Assembly: GCA_937951685.1 (NCBI GenBank)
Contig: CALFBG010000092.1
Location: 1-41,914, forward strand
Direction of reading: 5' to 3'
Source of the DNA: an uncultured Saprospiraceae bacterium
Lineage (GTDB): Bacteria; Bacteroidota; Bacteroidia; Chitinophagales; Saprospiraceae
DNA: 41,914 nucleotides
Shown: one piece after another, positions 41,805-41,914 of the stretch
How the letters are laid out: each line of letters begins with the position of its first letter
Numbering within the stretch: the stretch's first letter is position 1
The notes under the pieces: model-generated
Database searches by the model: none
Told to the model about the DNA's origin: nothing
What the model saw: the letters and a program-made list of their open reading frames with translations, nothing else
Translations under genes and position numbers: made by a program

Positions 41805-41914
41805 GTTCTTATTTTGAAAAATGTAAAATGATTAGGCTAAAGTTTTTAAGTAGGTTTACCAAATAGATTGGTGATTTTGACGGAAGAAAATTTTGCTTCA
41901 ATCGAGGCGAAAAA

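Noticed and set aside
1..41914. tRNA, rRNA, CRISPR, insertion sequence or prophage
   Set aside because: No cloverleaf, repeat-spacer pattern, transposase motif or phage gene was seen on either strand.

Overview
The window looks like a chromosome segment of a Bacteroidota bacterium, probably from the Saprospiria/Lewinella-like branch (inference). The DNA is AT-rich. Shine-Dalgarno sequences are mostly weak or absent. Promoter-like sites fit the Bacteroidota TTG/TAnnTTTG pattern. Four proteins end in a type IX secretion (Por) C-terminal sorting domain, and several family choices (DUF2141, Omp28, DUF5916, LytS/LytTR pairs, YtxJ) are typical of this phylum. I see no rRNA, tRNA, CRISPR array, insertion sequence or phage gene.

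Layout. 1-2607: the last codons of an outer-membrane beta-barrel (TonB-receptor-like) protein, a LytS-type sensor kinase, a small secreted DUF2141 protein and a LytTR response regulator, all on the plus strand. 3217-5614: a large T9SS cargo protein with three internal repeats and a small membrane protein. 5628-10450 (minus): a BlaI-type repressor and an M56/BlaR1-like membrane protease separated by 2 bp, then a PDZ/coiled-coil/T9SS protein and a helical exported protein. Three copies of a TACGAA-N4-TTCGTA dyad lie upstream of the repressor. 10671-16892: metallophosphoesterase, lipoprotein, malic enzyme, an alpha/beta-hydrolase-OsmC fusion, YtxJ and an Omp28-like T9SS protein. 17680-21471: a signal-less beta-rich protein, a DUF5916/CBM9 outer-membrane protein and an esterase.

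21603-25451 is the most unusual part: a promoter, a roughly 230-nt leader, then an ATP-grasp enzyme fused to a Lys/Ala-rich linker and a helix-hairpin-helix domain, a class I glutamine amidotransferase with intact Cys/His/Glu, and a second ATP-grasp-like protein, closed by an intrinsic terminator. A perfect 17-bp hairpin lies between the first two genes. The set looks like a glutamine-fed ligase pathway of unknown product.

25478-28406 holds small or orphan genes: a 142-residue Cys-containing protein, a 46-residue microprotein and a 508-residue alpha-helical protein. 28490-35723 (minus) is a glycogen neighbourhood: an esterase with an N-terminal carbohydrate-binding-like domain, M17 aminopeptidase, glgA, glgC and a further ATP-grasp ligase. 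35918-39451 (minus) is a C39-peptidase ABC exporter with its HlyD adaptor but no obvious cargo gene. 39780-41804: an outer-membrane-barrel-like protein, a T9SS-sorted protein and queD.

All functions come from reading motifs by eye. No database search was run.
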